Below, piece after piece: positions 16,859 to 26,482 of a DNA stretch of 64,000 nucleotides (within the stretch, counting starts at the first letter, position 1; each line of letters starts with the position of its first letter). The position numbers and the translations under genes were made by a program. Source of the stretch: CAIZGX01 sp046048875 (GTDB lineage Bacteria > Bacteroidota > Bacteroidia > Flavobacteriales_D > Sanyastnellaceae). The notes beneath the pieces are model-generated. The model was given only the letters and a program-made list of their open reading frames with translations. It was not told the DNA's origin and searched no databases. The stretch is taken from contig JBJOFG010000002.1 of assembly GCA_046048875.1 (NCBI GenBank), forward strand, positions 248,001 through 312,000, read 5' to 3'.

Positions 16859-18889
16859 ATGTCGACATTTCAAGATCAGATACAAGAAGGAATTCCAAGC
16901 AAAATGCCTTCAATGCCCTCAATGGATGCTGCAATCAATCGCGCCCCAAAGAGAAAAGAAATTCTTTCGAACGAAGAAAAAGCTTTGGCCTTGCGAAATG
17001 CCTTGCGCTATTTTCCTGAAAATTTGCATGAGGCACTCGCTAAAGAGTTTGCTGAAGAATTAAAAACCTACGGAAGAATTTACATGCATCGATACCGTCC
17101 AACGTACGAAATGTATGCACGTCCAATTTCTGAGTATCCAGCAAAATGTCAGCAAGCCGCTTCCATCATGCTTATGATTCAAAACAATTTGGATCCACGT
17201 GTTGCGCAGCATCCGTATGAACTCATTACCTACGGAGGGAATGGAGCAGTGTTTCAGAACTGGGCGCAGTATCGTTTGGTGATGAAGTATTTGAGTGAAA
17301 TGACTGAAGAACAAACGTTGGTGATGTACAGTGGTCATCCGATGGGACTATTTCCATCAAGTCCTTCTGCGCCGCGTGTAGTGGTAACGAATGGAATGAT
17401 GATTCCGAATTACAGCAAACCAGACGACTGGGAGAAATTCAATGCACTAGGCGTGACACAGTATGGTCAAATGACTGCAGGATCATACATGTATATTGGT
17501 CCGCAAGGAATTGTGCATGGCACAACCATTACCGTAATGAATGCTGCACGCATGCTTCGCAATAAGCGCGGAGATAAAAATGTGTATGAACGTGCAGCGG
17601 AAGGATTGCTATTTGTAACCGCTGGATTGGGCGGTATGAGCGGCGCTCAGCCAAAAGCTGGAAATATCGCAGGTTGTGTATCCATTACAGCAGAAGTAAA
17701 TCCGAAAGCTGCAACCAAGCGATTCGAGCAAGGTTGGGTTGATGAATTGATAGTCAACATTGACGAATTGTGCACACGCACGCAAGAAGCTCTCAAAGCT
17801 GGAAAAGCACACAGCTTTGCATTCATTGGAAACATTGTTGAAGTTTGGGAAGTATTCGCTGAACGCGGCATTCACATTGACCTTGGCAGCGATCAGACTT
17901 CGCTTCACAACCCATGGGCTGGAGGTTATTATCCGGTTGGATTAACATACGAAGAGAGCAATACGCTCATGGCTGAAAACCCGAACCTCTTCAAAGAAAA
18001 AGTTGAAGAATCCTTGATTCGTCATGCAGCCGCAGTGCAAAAGCACAGTGAAAATGGCATGTATTTCTTCGATTACGGTAATGCATTTCTGTTGGAAGCT
18101 TCGCGTGCAGGAGCCAATGTAATGGCAGACGTTCCGACCTTGGAACGCGAGTTCAAATACCCCTCATACGTTCAAGACATTTTAGGACCCTTGTGCTTCG
18201 ACTACGGATTCGGACCTTTCAGATGGGTTTGTGCAAGTGGTAAGTCGGAAGATTTAGATGCTACCGATAACATTGCATTAGAAGTTATGTTGAAGTTGAA
18301 AGAAACTGCTCCTGCTGAAATTCAACAGCAGTTGGCCGACAACATTCAATGGATTCGCGAAGCGAAGAGCAACAAGTTAGTTGTAGGGTCTCAAGCCCGC
18401 ATTCTATATGCCGATGCGCAAGGAAGAATGGAAATCGCTGCGGCATTCAACAGAGCAATTGCTGAAGGAAAAATTGGCCCCGTTGTTTTAGGAAGAGATC
18501 ACCACGATGTGAGTGGAACCGATTCGCCTTATCGCGAGACAAGTAACATTTATGACGGATCGCGCTTCACGGCAGATATGGCAGTGCAAAATTTTGTAGG
18601 CGACGCTTTCCGTGGAGCTACATGGGTGAGCTTACACAACGGCGGTGGCGTTGGTTGGGGAGAAGTAATAAACGGTGGATTCGGAATGTTACTCGACGGC
18701 AGTGAAGCCAGCGATAAAAAATTACGCAGCATGCTTCATTGGGATGTCAACAACGGTATTGCAAGAAGAAGCTGGGCACGAAACAAAGAAGCGGTATTCG
18801 CTATTGAACGTGCCATGGAACAAGAGCCTCTTTTGAAAGTTACACTTCCTCAAGAAGTGAAAATTTCACTCGACTCATTCATTCACTAA
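16859..18889 (+). CDS. hutU: Urocanate hydratase
   Basis: 676 residues, longer than the ~555-residue E. coli-type enzyme, as in other Bacteroidota. Urocanase landmarks include YELITYGGNGAVFQNWAQY, YSGHPMGLFPSSPSAPRVV, TAGSYMYIGPQGIVHGT and the NAD-binding TAGLGGMSGAQPKA. The C-terminal part has GRDHHDVSGTDSPYRET and SLHNGGGVGWGE. It converts urocanate to imidazolonepropionate with tightly bound NAD in histidine breakdown. The other hut genes (hutH, hutI, and the third enzyme) are not in the window. The stop overlaps the convergent gene by 4 bases. Confidence 0.96.
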   Translation: MSTFQDQIQEGIPSKMPSMPSMDAAINRAPKRKEILSNEEKALALRNALRYFPENLHEALAKEFAEELKTYGRIYMHRYRPTYEMYARPISEYPAKCQQAASIMLMIQNNLDPRVAQHPYELITYGGNGAVFQNWAQYRLVMKYLSEMTEEQTLVMYSGHPMGLFPSSPSAPRVVVTNGMMIPNYSKPDDWEKFNALGVTQYGQMTAGSYMYIGPQGIVHGTTITVMNAARMLRNKRGDKNVYERAAEGLLFVTAGLGGMSGAQPKAGNIAGCVSITAEVNPKAATKRFEQGWVDELIVNIDELCTRTQEALKAGKAHSFAFIGNIVEVWEVFAERGIHIDLGSDQTSLHNPWAGGYYPVGLTYEESNTLMAENPNLFKEKVEESLIRHAAAVQKHSENGMYFFDYGNAFLLEASRAGANVMADVPTLEREFKYPSYVQDILGPLCFDYGFGPFRWVCASGKSEDLDATDNIALEVMLKLKETAPAEIQQQLADNIQWIREAKSNKLVVGSQARILYADAQGRMEIAAAFNRAIAEGKIGPVVLGRDHHDVSGTDSPYRETSNIYDGSRFTADMAVQNFVGDAFRGATWVSLHNGGGVGWGEVINGGFGMLLDGSEASDKKLRSMLHWDVNNGIARRSWARNKEAVFAIERAMEQEPLLKVTLPQEVKISLDSFIH

Positions 18890-19311
18890 GCTACTCCTTT
18901 CACGACTGGAGCAACTGTTTCCACTGTGCTCTTATATACTGGACCAACATACTCTTCGTCGTAAGAGAGTGCTAGGTTCAACACATAAAAAACGTTGAAG
19001 AGACAAACTAAAAACGCGTCGGTATAGGTGCGTTTTCCGAAGGCTTGAGCCAATTGGACCAATACTTTAAATCCGAAAAAGATGTTGAGCACGGGAATGG
19101 CGAAGTACCATGCGTGGGTTGTTGGTCTTCCGATTATTCTCATGACAACAATCAAATCCCACACGGGAACGAAAGCCGCTGCCATAGGTTGATTGGCCTT
19201 GGCAAACAATTTCATTTTGGAAACGAAACCGACAAGAATAATAAATCCAGCGATTAGTATAAGGTGCGGCTGCTTAGCCCACACCTCTTGCAAGGCAATA
19301 GTTAAGTTCAT
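18886..19311 (-). CDS. DUF5684-like small membrane protein
   Basis: 141 residues with about three or four hydrophobic segments (HLILIAGFIILVGFVSKM, MAAAFVPVWDLIVVMRII, AWYFAIPVLNIFFGFKVLV, TDAFLVCLFNVFYVLNLAL). PMAAAFVPVWDLIVVMRIIGR, shortened here to FVPVWDLIVVMRIIGR, followed by FAIPVLN matches the DUF5684 pattern that also forms the N-terminal membrane part of some Bacteroidota signal peptidases I. No catalytic residues are seen, so a protease role is not supported. Its stop overlaps that of hutU. Confidence 0.7.
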   Translation of the reverse strand: MNLTIALQEVWAKQPHLILIAGFIILVGFVSKMKLFAKANQPMAAAFVPVWDLIVVMRIIGRPTTHAWYFAIPVLNIFFGFKVLVQLAQAFGKRTYTDAFLVCLFNVFYVLNLALSYDEEYVGPVYKSTVETVAPVVKGVA

Positions 19312-19434
19312 GATCTTTTTAGTTAGGTATTAGAAAGACGAGACACGCATGTTTTAGTTGCCTTAACCCTTTGATTTCGAATACTGATAAATATTAATTT
19401 TTACATTTCTGGCCCAATTGTTTCCAATGGGGGC

Positions 19435-19442
19435 TAAATTTG
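19435..19442 (+). promoter_or_regulatory. -7 element of the metal-efflux operon
   Basis: TAAATTTG is an exact TAnnTTTG match; a TTG at 19418-19420 lies 14 bases upstream as a possible -33 part. Only 4 bases separate the element from ATG 19447, so the transcript would be leaderless. Confidence 0.5.
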
Positions 19443-19446
19443 CATC

Positions 19447-19821
19447 ATGCGCAAAACACTACTCATTGTATTAATCATTCAGCTTTCAAGTTTGAGCTTG
19501 TTCGCCGGAGGATTACTCACTGAATTATGCCGCATTCCTTTGCTTGTTGAGCATTTCGAGGAACACGAAAAGGCCAACCAAGATATTTCTTTCCTTTCGT
19601 TTCTGAACGAACATTATTCGCAAAACGATTCAAACGATAGTGATCACGGTAATTTACCTTTCAAATCACATGTGCACACAGTTTCTCTTCTTTTAGCTAT
19701 TGAAAGCAAAAGCAAAATTTTAGAACCCAAAGAATTTATTGAAGTTCAGTCATTCATATTTCCTTCGTCCATAGGAAATGTAGTGAACACAACGATTGCT
19801 GTGTTTCAACCTCCGCAGTAA
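19447..19821 (+). CDS. Small exported protein at the head of the metal-efflux operon
   Basis: 124 residues. MRKTLLIVLIIQLSSLSLFAG is a signal peptide. The mature protein has a His/Asp/Asn/Ser-rich stretch (HYSQNDSNDSDHGNLPFKSH), which could bind a metal, and ends VVNTTIAVFQPPQ. Small exported proteins of this type commonly precede CusA/CzcA pumps in Bacteroidota. The pump gene follows after 79 bases on the same strand. No named domain is recognised, and a metal-binding or sensing role is inference from position and composition. Confidence 0.72.
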   Translation: MRKTLLIVLIIQLSSLSLFAGGLLTELCRIPLLVEHFEEHEKANQDISFLSFLNEHYSQNDSNDSDHGNLPFKSHVHTVSLLLAIESKSKILEPKEFIEVQSFIFPSSIGNVVNTTIAVFQPPQ

Positions 19822-19900
19822 TATCTGATTTTTGCGCATTCGCGTCTGTCACTTTTTATTCGCTTCTGTTTGAAGCTCATTCACTATTCAATTTTTTATT

Positions 19901-22900
19901 ATGCTTTCAAGAATTATTCAATTCTCGGTTGGAAACAAACTGATCATTGGAATACTCACATTCGCCCTCATAGGATGGGGGGTGTATGAAGTTACCCAAC
20001 TTCCCATTGATGCCGTTCCAGACATTACCGACAACCAAGTTCAAATTATTACAGTTAGTCCTGCTTTAGGAGCTACGGATATTGAACGCGTGATTACTGT
20101 TCCCATAGAGCAGGCCATAAGCAACATACCCGGAAGGAAAGAACTTCGATCATTCTCGCGTTTTGGCTTATCACTGATTACCATCGTATTCGACGAAGAA
20201 ACCGATGTGTATTGGGCTCGTCAACAAATAGCAGAGCGACTGCAGCAGGTGCAAGGAAGTATACCAGATGGCATTGGAAAACCTGAAATGGCACCCGTTA
20301 CGACAGGTCTTGGTGAAATTTATCAGTACACTGTGCGACCTGCTCCGGGATATGAACACAAGTATTCGCTCAGTGAATTACGTACTATTCAAGATTGGTA
20401 CATTCGTAAACAACTCCTCGGAACACCAGGCGTAGCAGATGTTTCAAGCTTCGGAGGGAATTTGAAACAATACGAAATTGCCGTTCAACCGCAATGGATT
20501 GCTGCTCGTGGAATTACACTTGACGACATTATAAAAGCCGTTGAAAAAAACAACAGTAATACAGGGGGATCCTATATTGAAAAAGGTCCTCAAGCCTTGT
20601 TTATTCGTACAGAGGGATTAACACAATCCATTAACGACCTCGAATGGATTGTAGTTGGTTATCAAAATGAAACTGCCATTTACCTCAGGGATGTTGCAAC
20701 AGTAAAAGAAGGAAAAGCCAATCGATTCGGAGCTGTTTGTTACAACGATCAAGGCGAAACCGTAGGTGCCGTTGTCATGATGTTGAAAGGTGCCAATTCT
20801 TCGGATGTTATCGATGCCGTGAAATTGCGAATGGAAGAAATTAAGAAAACACTTCCTGAAGGCATTGTGGTGGAAGCATTCTTGGACCGCACGAAAATGG
20901 TAGACAATGCCATTCATACCGTTGAGGTAAATCTTATGGAAGGTGCACTCATTGTCATATTCGTTTTAGTGCTTTTCCTTGGAAATTTCAGAGCTGGATT
21001 ATTAGTAGCATCTGTCATTCCATTAGCCATGCTCTTCGCAGTGGGGATGATGAATTTATTCGGTGTTGGTGGAAATCTAATGAGTCTTGGGGCAATAGAT
21101 TTCGGACTTATTGTAGACGGAACTGTAATCATTGTTGAAGCCGTTCTTCACCAAATAACACACAGCAATAAATGGAAGAACAAATCAAAATTTAACCAGT
21201 CGGAAATGGACGAACATGTGACCTCTGCAGGAGGTCGCATCTTGAAGTCTGCTGTGTTCGGACAAATCATCATTCTCATTGTCTACCTCCCGCTATTAGC
21301 CCTATCGGGTATTGAAGGCAAGATGTTCAAGCCTATGGCGCAAACACTAATCTTCGCCATTCTAGGTGCCTTCTTGCTTTCTTTGACATACGTGCCCATG
21401 ATAACTGCTTTAGTCATTAGCAAACAGGACAAATCGAAAAAACTTTCGATCTCTGACCGAATGATGCAATTCTTAGAACGCGTTTATCAGCATTCACTAA
21501 TGTCAGTTTTCAAAAAAGGAAAATGGGTCATAGTTACAACACTCGGATTCTTTGTCATTGCCATTTGGATGATGACCCAATTGGGAGGCGAATTCATTCC
21601 AAAATTAGAGGAAGGAGACTTCGCGGTTGAAACCCGTGTGTTGACTGGAAGTAATTTGAATACCACCATTGAAACTTCACAAAAAGCTACCCACTTGCTA
21701 CTTACAAAATTTCCTGAGATTGAAAAGATTGTAACGAAAATCGGAAGTGGTGAAATTCCTACAGACCCTATGCCTATGGAAGCGGGTGATATGATGATTA
21801 TCTTGAAACCAAAGAAAGAATGGACCTCAGCAAAAACATTCGATGAACTTGCTGAAAAAATGGGTGAAGAAGCGCGTAAGGTTCCTGGAATATCCGTTGG
21901 ATTTCAATTCCCTGTTCAAATGCGATTCAATGAATTAATGACTGGTGCTCGTCAAGATGTTGTATGCAAAATCTACGGAGAAGATTTAGACACTTTAGCT
22001 GAATACGCTGGAAAGCTTGCCAAGCTTGCTGAACAAGTCGATGGCGTAAAAGACATTTATGTTGAATCAGTAACCGGAATGCCGCAGGTAATTGTAAAAC
22101 TTAAACGCGATCAACTCGCGAAATATGGAATTACAGTGGAGGAAGCGAATGCATGGATTGAAACATCTTTCTCTGGACAAACAGCAGGTTCAATATATGA
22201 AGGCGAAAAAAGATTCGACATTGTGATTCGATCAGACGAAGCGTTTAGAAGTAAAACCGAAGACATCATGCACATGATTGTTACCAACAGAAACAATGTC
22301 GCCATTCCACTTTCGGCTATTGCATCTATTGAAGAGACCGATGGTGTGAATCAAGTGCAACGCGAGAATACACGCCGAAGAATTATAGTTGGTTTCAACG
22401 TTCGCGGAAAAGACATTCAAACCGTTGTACAAGAACTTCAGCAAAAAATTGATGGGAAAATAAAATTCCCCACAGGATATTCCATTAACTACGGAGGAAC
22501 TTTTGAAAACCTTCAAGCTGCCAAACAGCGACTGTCTGTTGCTGTTCCTGTAGCGCTCGTGCTCATTTTCGTTCTGCTTTATTTCGCTTTAGGAAGTGTA
22601 AAAGAAGGATTGCTTGTGTACAGCGCTATACCACTTTCAGCCATTGGAGGAATTGTGACCCTTTATATTTCTGGAATGAACTTCAGTATATCAGCAGGAG
22701 TTGGATTCATTGCGCTGTTCGGTGTTGCTGTATTGAATGGAATTGTTTTAATTGCTGAATTCAAACGATTAGAAAACGAAGGCTGGAATAACTATGAGCG
22801 CATTGCTGCTCAAGGAACTAAGATTCGTCTGCGTTCTGTTTTGATGACCGCGCTTGCACCTTCTCTTGGATTTATTCCAATGGCAGTATCACAAGGCGCT

Positions 22901-24253
22901 GGCGCTGAAGTGCAACGTCCGCTTGCGCTTGTTGTTATAGGTGGACTTATCTCGGCAACTATTCTTACACTGTACGTTCTTCCAATCCTATACGTTTGGC
23001 AGAAAAAGCGTGAGCCACGCAGAACCGCTTCAATTCCTTTGACCATTCTTATTTCCTTACTTTCTTTTTCTTCCACGCAAGCGCAACAAAAAGTCAATGT
23101 TGAGGATTTGATTGCCTCTGCTGATAAAAACAACCTTTCGATTCAAGCAGCGAAAATCGCCTTCGAATCGGAAAGTAAAAAAGCAAGCGTCTATCGTAAT
23201 TGGTCTCCCCTCTCCATAAGCAATGAATATGGAAATGTGAACAGTGCCGCAATAGATCATCGCATCTCAATTTCTGAAGCTTTTCATTTACCTGGATATT
23301 CCGAATCGCTCAATAAGCGACAACAATTGAACGTGAGTAAAGCAGAGGAAAAAATTGTTTTAACCAGAAAAGAAGTGATTCGTTCCATTAAGCAATCGTA
23401 CTTTGCACTTGCCATTTTATCTCGGAAAATTTCACTCTTGGAAGAAAACATTTCGAGAATTAAACAAGTAGAATTGCTTACCGCCAAACGCATTGAATTA
23501 GGCGATGAGACATCCTATGCCAAGCTCTTAGTAGAACAACAACGCATTCAGTTAGAGCAACAGATTATTCAATTTCAACTTGAAAAAAATCAAGAGATGT
23601 ATTCGCTTCAGCAACTTGTTGGTTGGAACGGAACGTTAATGATCAATGACAATCAATTCGAATTTCTGTACAACGGTAATCGAAACGAAGAAATTTCAAA
23701 TACTGAAATTCGAATTGCTAAACTCGAGCAAGAGTTCATTCAGTCGGAAGTTGCCATTCTGCAACAAATGAAAAAGCCCACGCTGGAATTTTCATTGAAC
23801 AATATGTCCATAATTGGTTATCAAAACATCACTGGAACAGACGATTACTATGGGCCTTCGAGCAGATTTACTTCTGTGGGTGCAGCAATTGTTCTTCCTA
23901 ATGATCGAAAGAAACAGAATGCCTATATAGCTGCAAACCGCATGGACTTCGATGTTCAACAACTCAAAACAAATTTACTTGTTCAGCAATTCAATGCACG
24001 ACTGAACACATTATTCGAGCAATTGGATCAAGTGAATGCGCAACTGCTAACACTCGGAAAATGGGTGAATGAATCAGAGTCAGCGAAAGCTATTTCAAGT
24101 CAAATAAACAAACAGTTTGAAACTGGAAATATCAATTACATGGAGTGGTCTTGGAATCTTCAAAACCTCATGCAGATGCAATTGAACTATTGGTCTGCCC
24201 TTCAACTTAAAAACAATACGCTCATCGAAATTGAATTCATTAAAGAAAAATAA
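19901..24253 (+). CDS. CusA/CzcA heavy-metal RND pump fused to a TolC-like outer-membrane factor
   Basis: 1450 residues. Residues 1-~1035 form a complete HME-type RND transporter: 12 membrane segments, two periplasmic loops, and DFGLIVDGTVIIVE in TM4, the proton-relay signature of heavy-metal pumps; VSPALGATDIERVIT is in the first porter loop. Residues ~1042-1061 (IPLTILISLLSFSSTQA) look like an internal signal peptide. From 1062 to the end the protein is a TolC-family outer-membrane factor with long coiled-coil segments. Such fusions occur in Bacteroidota. The metal is not certain: DFG rather than the copper Met set suggests a Co/Zn/Cd or Cu/Ag member. Confidence 0.95.
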   Translation: MLSRIIQFSVGNKLIIGILTFALIGWGVYEVTQLPIDAVPDITDNQVQIITVSPALGATDIERVITVPIEQAISNIPGRKELRSFSRFGLSLITIVFDEETDVYWARQQIAERLQQVQGSIPDGIGKPEMAPVTTGLGEIYQYTVRPAPGYEHKYSLSELRTIQDWYIRKQLLGTPGVADVSSFGGNLKQYEIAVQPQWIAARGITLDDIIKAVEKNNSNTGGSYIEKGPQALFIRTEGLTQSINDLEWIVVGYQNETAIYLRDVATVKEGKANRFGAVCYNDQGETVGAVVMMLKGANSSDVIDAVKLRMEEIKKTLPEGIVVEAFLDRTKMVDNAIHTVEVNLMEGALIVIFVLVLFLGNFRAGLLVASVIPLAMLFAVGMMNLFGVGGNLMSLGAIDFGLIVDGTVIIVEAVLHQITHSNKWKNKSKFNQSEMDEHVTSAGGRILKSAVFGQIIILIVYLPLLALSGIEGKMFKPMAQTLIFAILGAFLLSLTYVPMITALVISKQDKSKKLSISDRMMQFLERVYQHSLMSVFKKGKWVIVTTLGFFVIAIWMMTQLGGEFIPKLEEGDFAVETRVLTGSNLNTTIETSQKATHLLLTKFPEIEKIVTKIGSGEIPTDPMPMEAGDMMIILKPKKEWTSAKTFDELAEKMGEEARKVPGISVGFQFPVQMRFNELMTGARQDVVCKIYGEDLDTLAEYAGKLAKLAEQVDGVKDIYVESVTGMPQVIVKLKRDQLAKYGITVEEANAWIETSFSGQTAGSIYEGEKRFDIVIRSDEAFRSKTEDIMHMIVTNRNNVAIPLSAIASIEETDGVNQVQRENTRRRIIVGFNVRGKDIQTVVQELQQKIDGKIKFPTGYSINYGGTFENLQAAKQRLSVAVPVALVLIFVLLYFALGSVKEGLLVYSAIPLSAIGGIVTLYISGMNFSISAGVGFIALFGVAVLNGIVLIAEFKRLENEGWNNYERIAAQGTKIRLRSVLMTALAPSLGFIPMAVSQGAGAEVQRPLALVVIGGLISATILTLYVLPILYVWQKKREPRRTASIPLTILISLLSFSSTQAQQKVNVEDLIASADKNNLSIQAAKIAFESESKKASVYRNWSPLSISNEYGNVNSAAIDHRISISEAFHLPGYSESLNKRQQLNVSKAEEKIVLTRKEVIRSIKQSYFALAILSRKISLLEENISRIKQVELLTAKRIELGDETSYAKLLVEQQRIQLEQQIIQFQLEKNQEMYSLQQLVGWNGTLMINDNQFEFLYNGNRNEEISNTEIRIAKLEQEFIQSEVAILQQMKKPTLEFSLNNMSIIGYQNITGTDDYYGPSSRFTSVGAAIVLPNDRKKQNAYIAANRMDFDVQQLKTNLLVQQFNARLNTLFEQLDQVNAQLLTLGKWVNESESAKAISSQINKQFETGNINYMEWSWNLQNLMQMQLNYWSALQLKNNTLIEIEFIKEK

Positions 24254-24257
24254 ATTT

Positions 24258-25367
24258 ATGAAACGTCTACTTCCCCTTCTTCTAGTTTTCGCCGCGTGCA
24301 GCAGCACGCCTGAAGAGCAAAAGAAAGAAACCGCTGTGCAAACACAGGTTCAACTCTCAGCCGATCAATTGGCTCAAATAACAGTAAGTTCGGAATCGCC
24401 TCAGCAACTTCCAATTAACAGAACCATTCAAGGAACTGCAACCATTGAAGTGAATGCCAACGAGCGCATTCAAGTGACTTCTCCATTTGGAGGTTACGTT
24501 GTTTCTAGCAACGTAATCCCTGGACAGCAAGTCAAGATTGGACAAATTCTCGGAGTCATTGAAAATCCGGAATACATTGCTTTGCAGCAAGATTATTTAT
24601 TGGCTAAAAACGAATACGAGTTACTTCAAAAAAACGCGAAACGTCAAGAAGAATTAGCGGCCTCACATGCTACAAGCGATAAAAACTACGAAGAAGTAAA
24701 ATCAGCAGAACAATCGGCACTTATTCGTATGATGGGACTGAGAGAAAAATTGAACCTTCTTGGAATTCGTGCAGATAAATTAACGGCTAACAGTATTTCT
24801 TCGAAAGTAAATGTGGTCGCAAGGAACAACGGGGTAGTTTCTGCAGTTAATGCTTCAGTTGGAAGTTACGTTGCAGCCGATGCCGTTTGGATGAGTTATG
24901 TTGGAACTGAAAATCCAATTGCAAAAATTATTGTCTTCGAAAAAGACCTTCCGTACTTAAGTATCGGCCAATCTGTTCTTCTCACCGATTTGATGAACGC
25001 ATCAAAAACTATTTCTTCCAATATTCAATTCATTCAACCCACCGTTGATGGAAATGGAAAAATTGAAGTGATTTGTTCACTTCCTGGAAATGCTGCAGTG
25101 CCTGGCTCCGTGTGGAATGCTGAAATAACAGCTCCAAATTCAAACGGATGGGTAGTTCCGAAAGAGGCAATCATTCAATTCGAAAAGCAGAATTATGTTT
25201 TTCTAGATAAAGGAAACGGCCTTTTTGAAATGACTTTGGTAAACCTAGGATTTACAAATAGTACACAAGCTGAAATTCTAACTGCTGATGGACTCAAAGA
25301 TTCTAAAATCGTGGTTAAAGGAGCTTACAATATTTTCATGCAATTGAAGAACAGTGCAGAGGAATAA
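24258..25367 (+). CDS. Periplasmic adaptor lipoprotein of the metal-efflux pump (CusB/CzcB-like)
   Basis: 369 residues from ATG 24258; the frame runs back into the end of the pump gene, but the lipobox FAACSS needs this start (MKRLLPLLLVFAACSS). The order is signal and Cys anchor, beta-barrel and lipoyl halves (VTSPFGGYVVSSNVIPGQQV, then VVARNNGVVSAVNASVG), a helical hairpin (~105-160) and a C-terminal membrane-proximal domain. It links the inner-membrane pump to the outer-membrane factor, here the C-terminal part of the preceding protein. The gap to the pump gene is 4 bases, so they are co-expressed. No extra metal-binding N-terminal domain is seen. Confidence 0.92.
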   Translation: MKRLLPLLLVFAACSSTPEEQKKETAVQTQVQLSADQLAQITVSSESPQQLPINRTIQGTATIEVNANERIQVTSPFGGYVVSSNVIPGQQVKIGQILGVIENPEYIALQQDYLLAKNEYELLQKNAKRQEELAASHATSDKNYEEVKSAEQSALIRMMGLREKLNLLGIRADKLTANSISSKVNVVARNNGVVSAVNASVGSYVAADAVWMSYVGTENPIAKIIVFEKDLPYLSIGQSVLLTDLMNASKTISSNIQFIQPTVDGNGKIEVICSLPGNAAVPGSVWNAEITAPNSNGWVVPKEAIIQFEKQNYVFLDKGNGLFEMTLVNLGFTNSTQAEILTADGLKDSKIVVKGAYNIFMQLKNSAEE

Positions 25368-25386
25368 GTATTAAATTCACACTCGC

Positions 25387-26421
25387 ATGAACGTTAAGAC
25401 CATTCATTCCTTCGACGAAATACAAAAAATTCTTACTGAAGAAGTAGGAAAGCACTCCGCTACTTTCATTTTGTGTGATTCAAACACCAATGAATTTTGC
25501 GTACGCTTTTTATTGGAAACAATTCCAGCGCTTCATGAAGTTCCCATCATTGAAATTCCCGCAGGTGAAGAAAGTAAATCACTCGAAATAGTTGCGCAAC
25601 TCTATGAAGAGCTTCTTCAGCATAACGCAGATAGACAAGCTTTGCTCTTAAATGTCGGCGGTGGAGTTGTATCTGATATCGGTGGATTTGTTGCTTCAAC
25701 CTACAAGCGCGGAATTGATTTCATAAATATTCCTACCACCGTGATGGCCCAAGTGGATGCGGCTATGGGTGGTAAGTGCGGCGTTGATTTATTAGATGTA
25801 AAAAATGCAGTTGGCTTATTCAGTTGGCCGAAAAGTGTTCTTGTCTTTACAGGCTTTTTGAATACGTTACCATTAACTGAATTGAAATCTGGTTTTGCTG
25901 AAATGATGAAGCATGCGCTCATTTACGATAAAGAATATTGGGAAGCTCTGTTGCACGTGAACCCCAACGAAGCTTCTCATATTGCCGTTTTCGTAAAACG
26001 TTCCAACGAAATAAAATCAGAAATAACTCAGCAAGACCCGAACGAACATTCGGTTCGAAAGAAGTTGAACTATGGACACACCATTGGACACGCAATCGAG
26101 TCTTTCTTCCTTTCAAAATCAAAACCCATTACCCACGGCAATGCAGTAGGTTGGGGAATGATCCTCGAAAATAGAATCGCTCTCAAATTGGAGATATTGG
26201 AAGAATCCTTAGCCTCAATCATTGAGTCTCGCATTCTAGACATCTTCGGTCCTTTGCCAATTTTTAACGCCGAAGAAATTCAGGAGATTCTTCATTTCAT
26301 GCAGAACGACAAAAAGAACAAAAACGGAGTCTTCCATTTTTCACTTGTTCCAAAAATTGGAGACTGCTTAATTCAAGTTGAAGTGACGGAAGAAATCGCT
26401 CGTGAGGTAATTTCCGTTTAA
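25387..26421 (+). CDS. aroB: 3-dehydroquinate synthase
   Basis: 344 residues. NAD-binding and zinc-site landmarks are LNVGGGVVSDIGGFVAS, GIDFINIPTTVMAQVDAAMG, GKCGVDL and the metal ligands around LNYGHTIGHAIESFF and THGNAVGWGM. It cyclises DAHP to 3-dehydroquinate in the shikimate pathway in the cytosol. It follows the adaptor gene by 19 bases with no visible terminator, so read-through from the efflux operon is possible. The N-terminus is intact. Confidence 0.96.
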   Translation: MNVKTIHSFDEIQKILTEEVGKHSATFILCDSNTNEFCVRFLLETIPALHEVPIIEIPAGEESKSLEIVAQLYEELLQHNADRQALLLNVGGGVVSDIGGFVASTYKRGIDFINIPTTVMAQVDAAMGGKCGVDLLDVKNAVGLFSWPKSVLVFTGFLNTLPLTELKSGFAEMMKHALIYDKEYWEALLHVNPNEASHIAVFVKRSNEIKSEITQQDPNEHSVRKKLNYGHTIGHAIESFFLSKSKPITHGNAVGWGMILENRIALKLEILEESLASIIESRILDIFGPLPIFNAEEIQEILHFMQNDKKNKNGVFHFSLVPKIGDCLIQVEVTEEIAREVISV

Positions 26422-26456
26422 ACGATATTTTCCCGTTGAAGTTGAGGGCAGGTGCT

Positions 26457-26464
26457 TAAATTTG
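26457..26464 (+). promoter_or_regulatory. valS -7 promoter element
   Basis: TAAATTTG matches TAnnTTTG exactly, with GTTG about 18 bases upstream as a weak -33. The ATG at 26483 is 18 bases downstream, giving a ~14-base leader. Confidence 0.52.
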
Positions 26465-26482
26465 CACCTTCATTCAACACAC

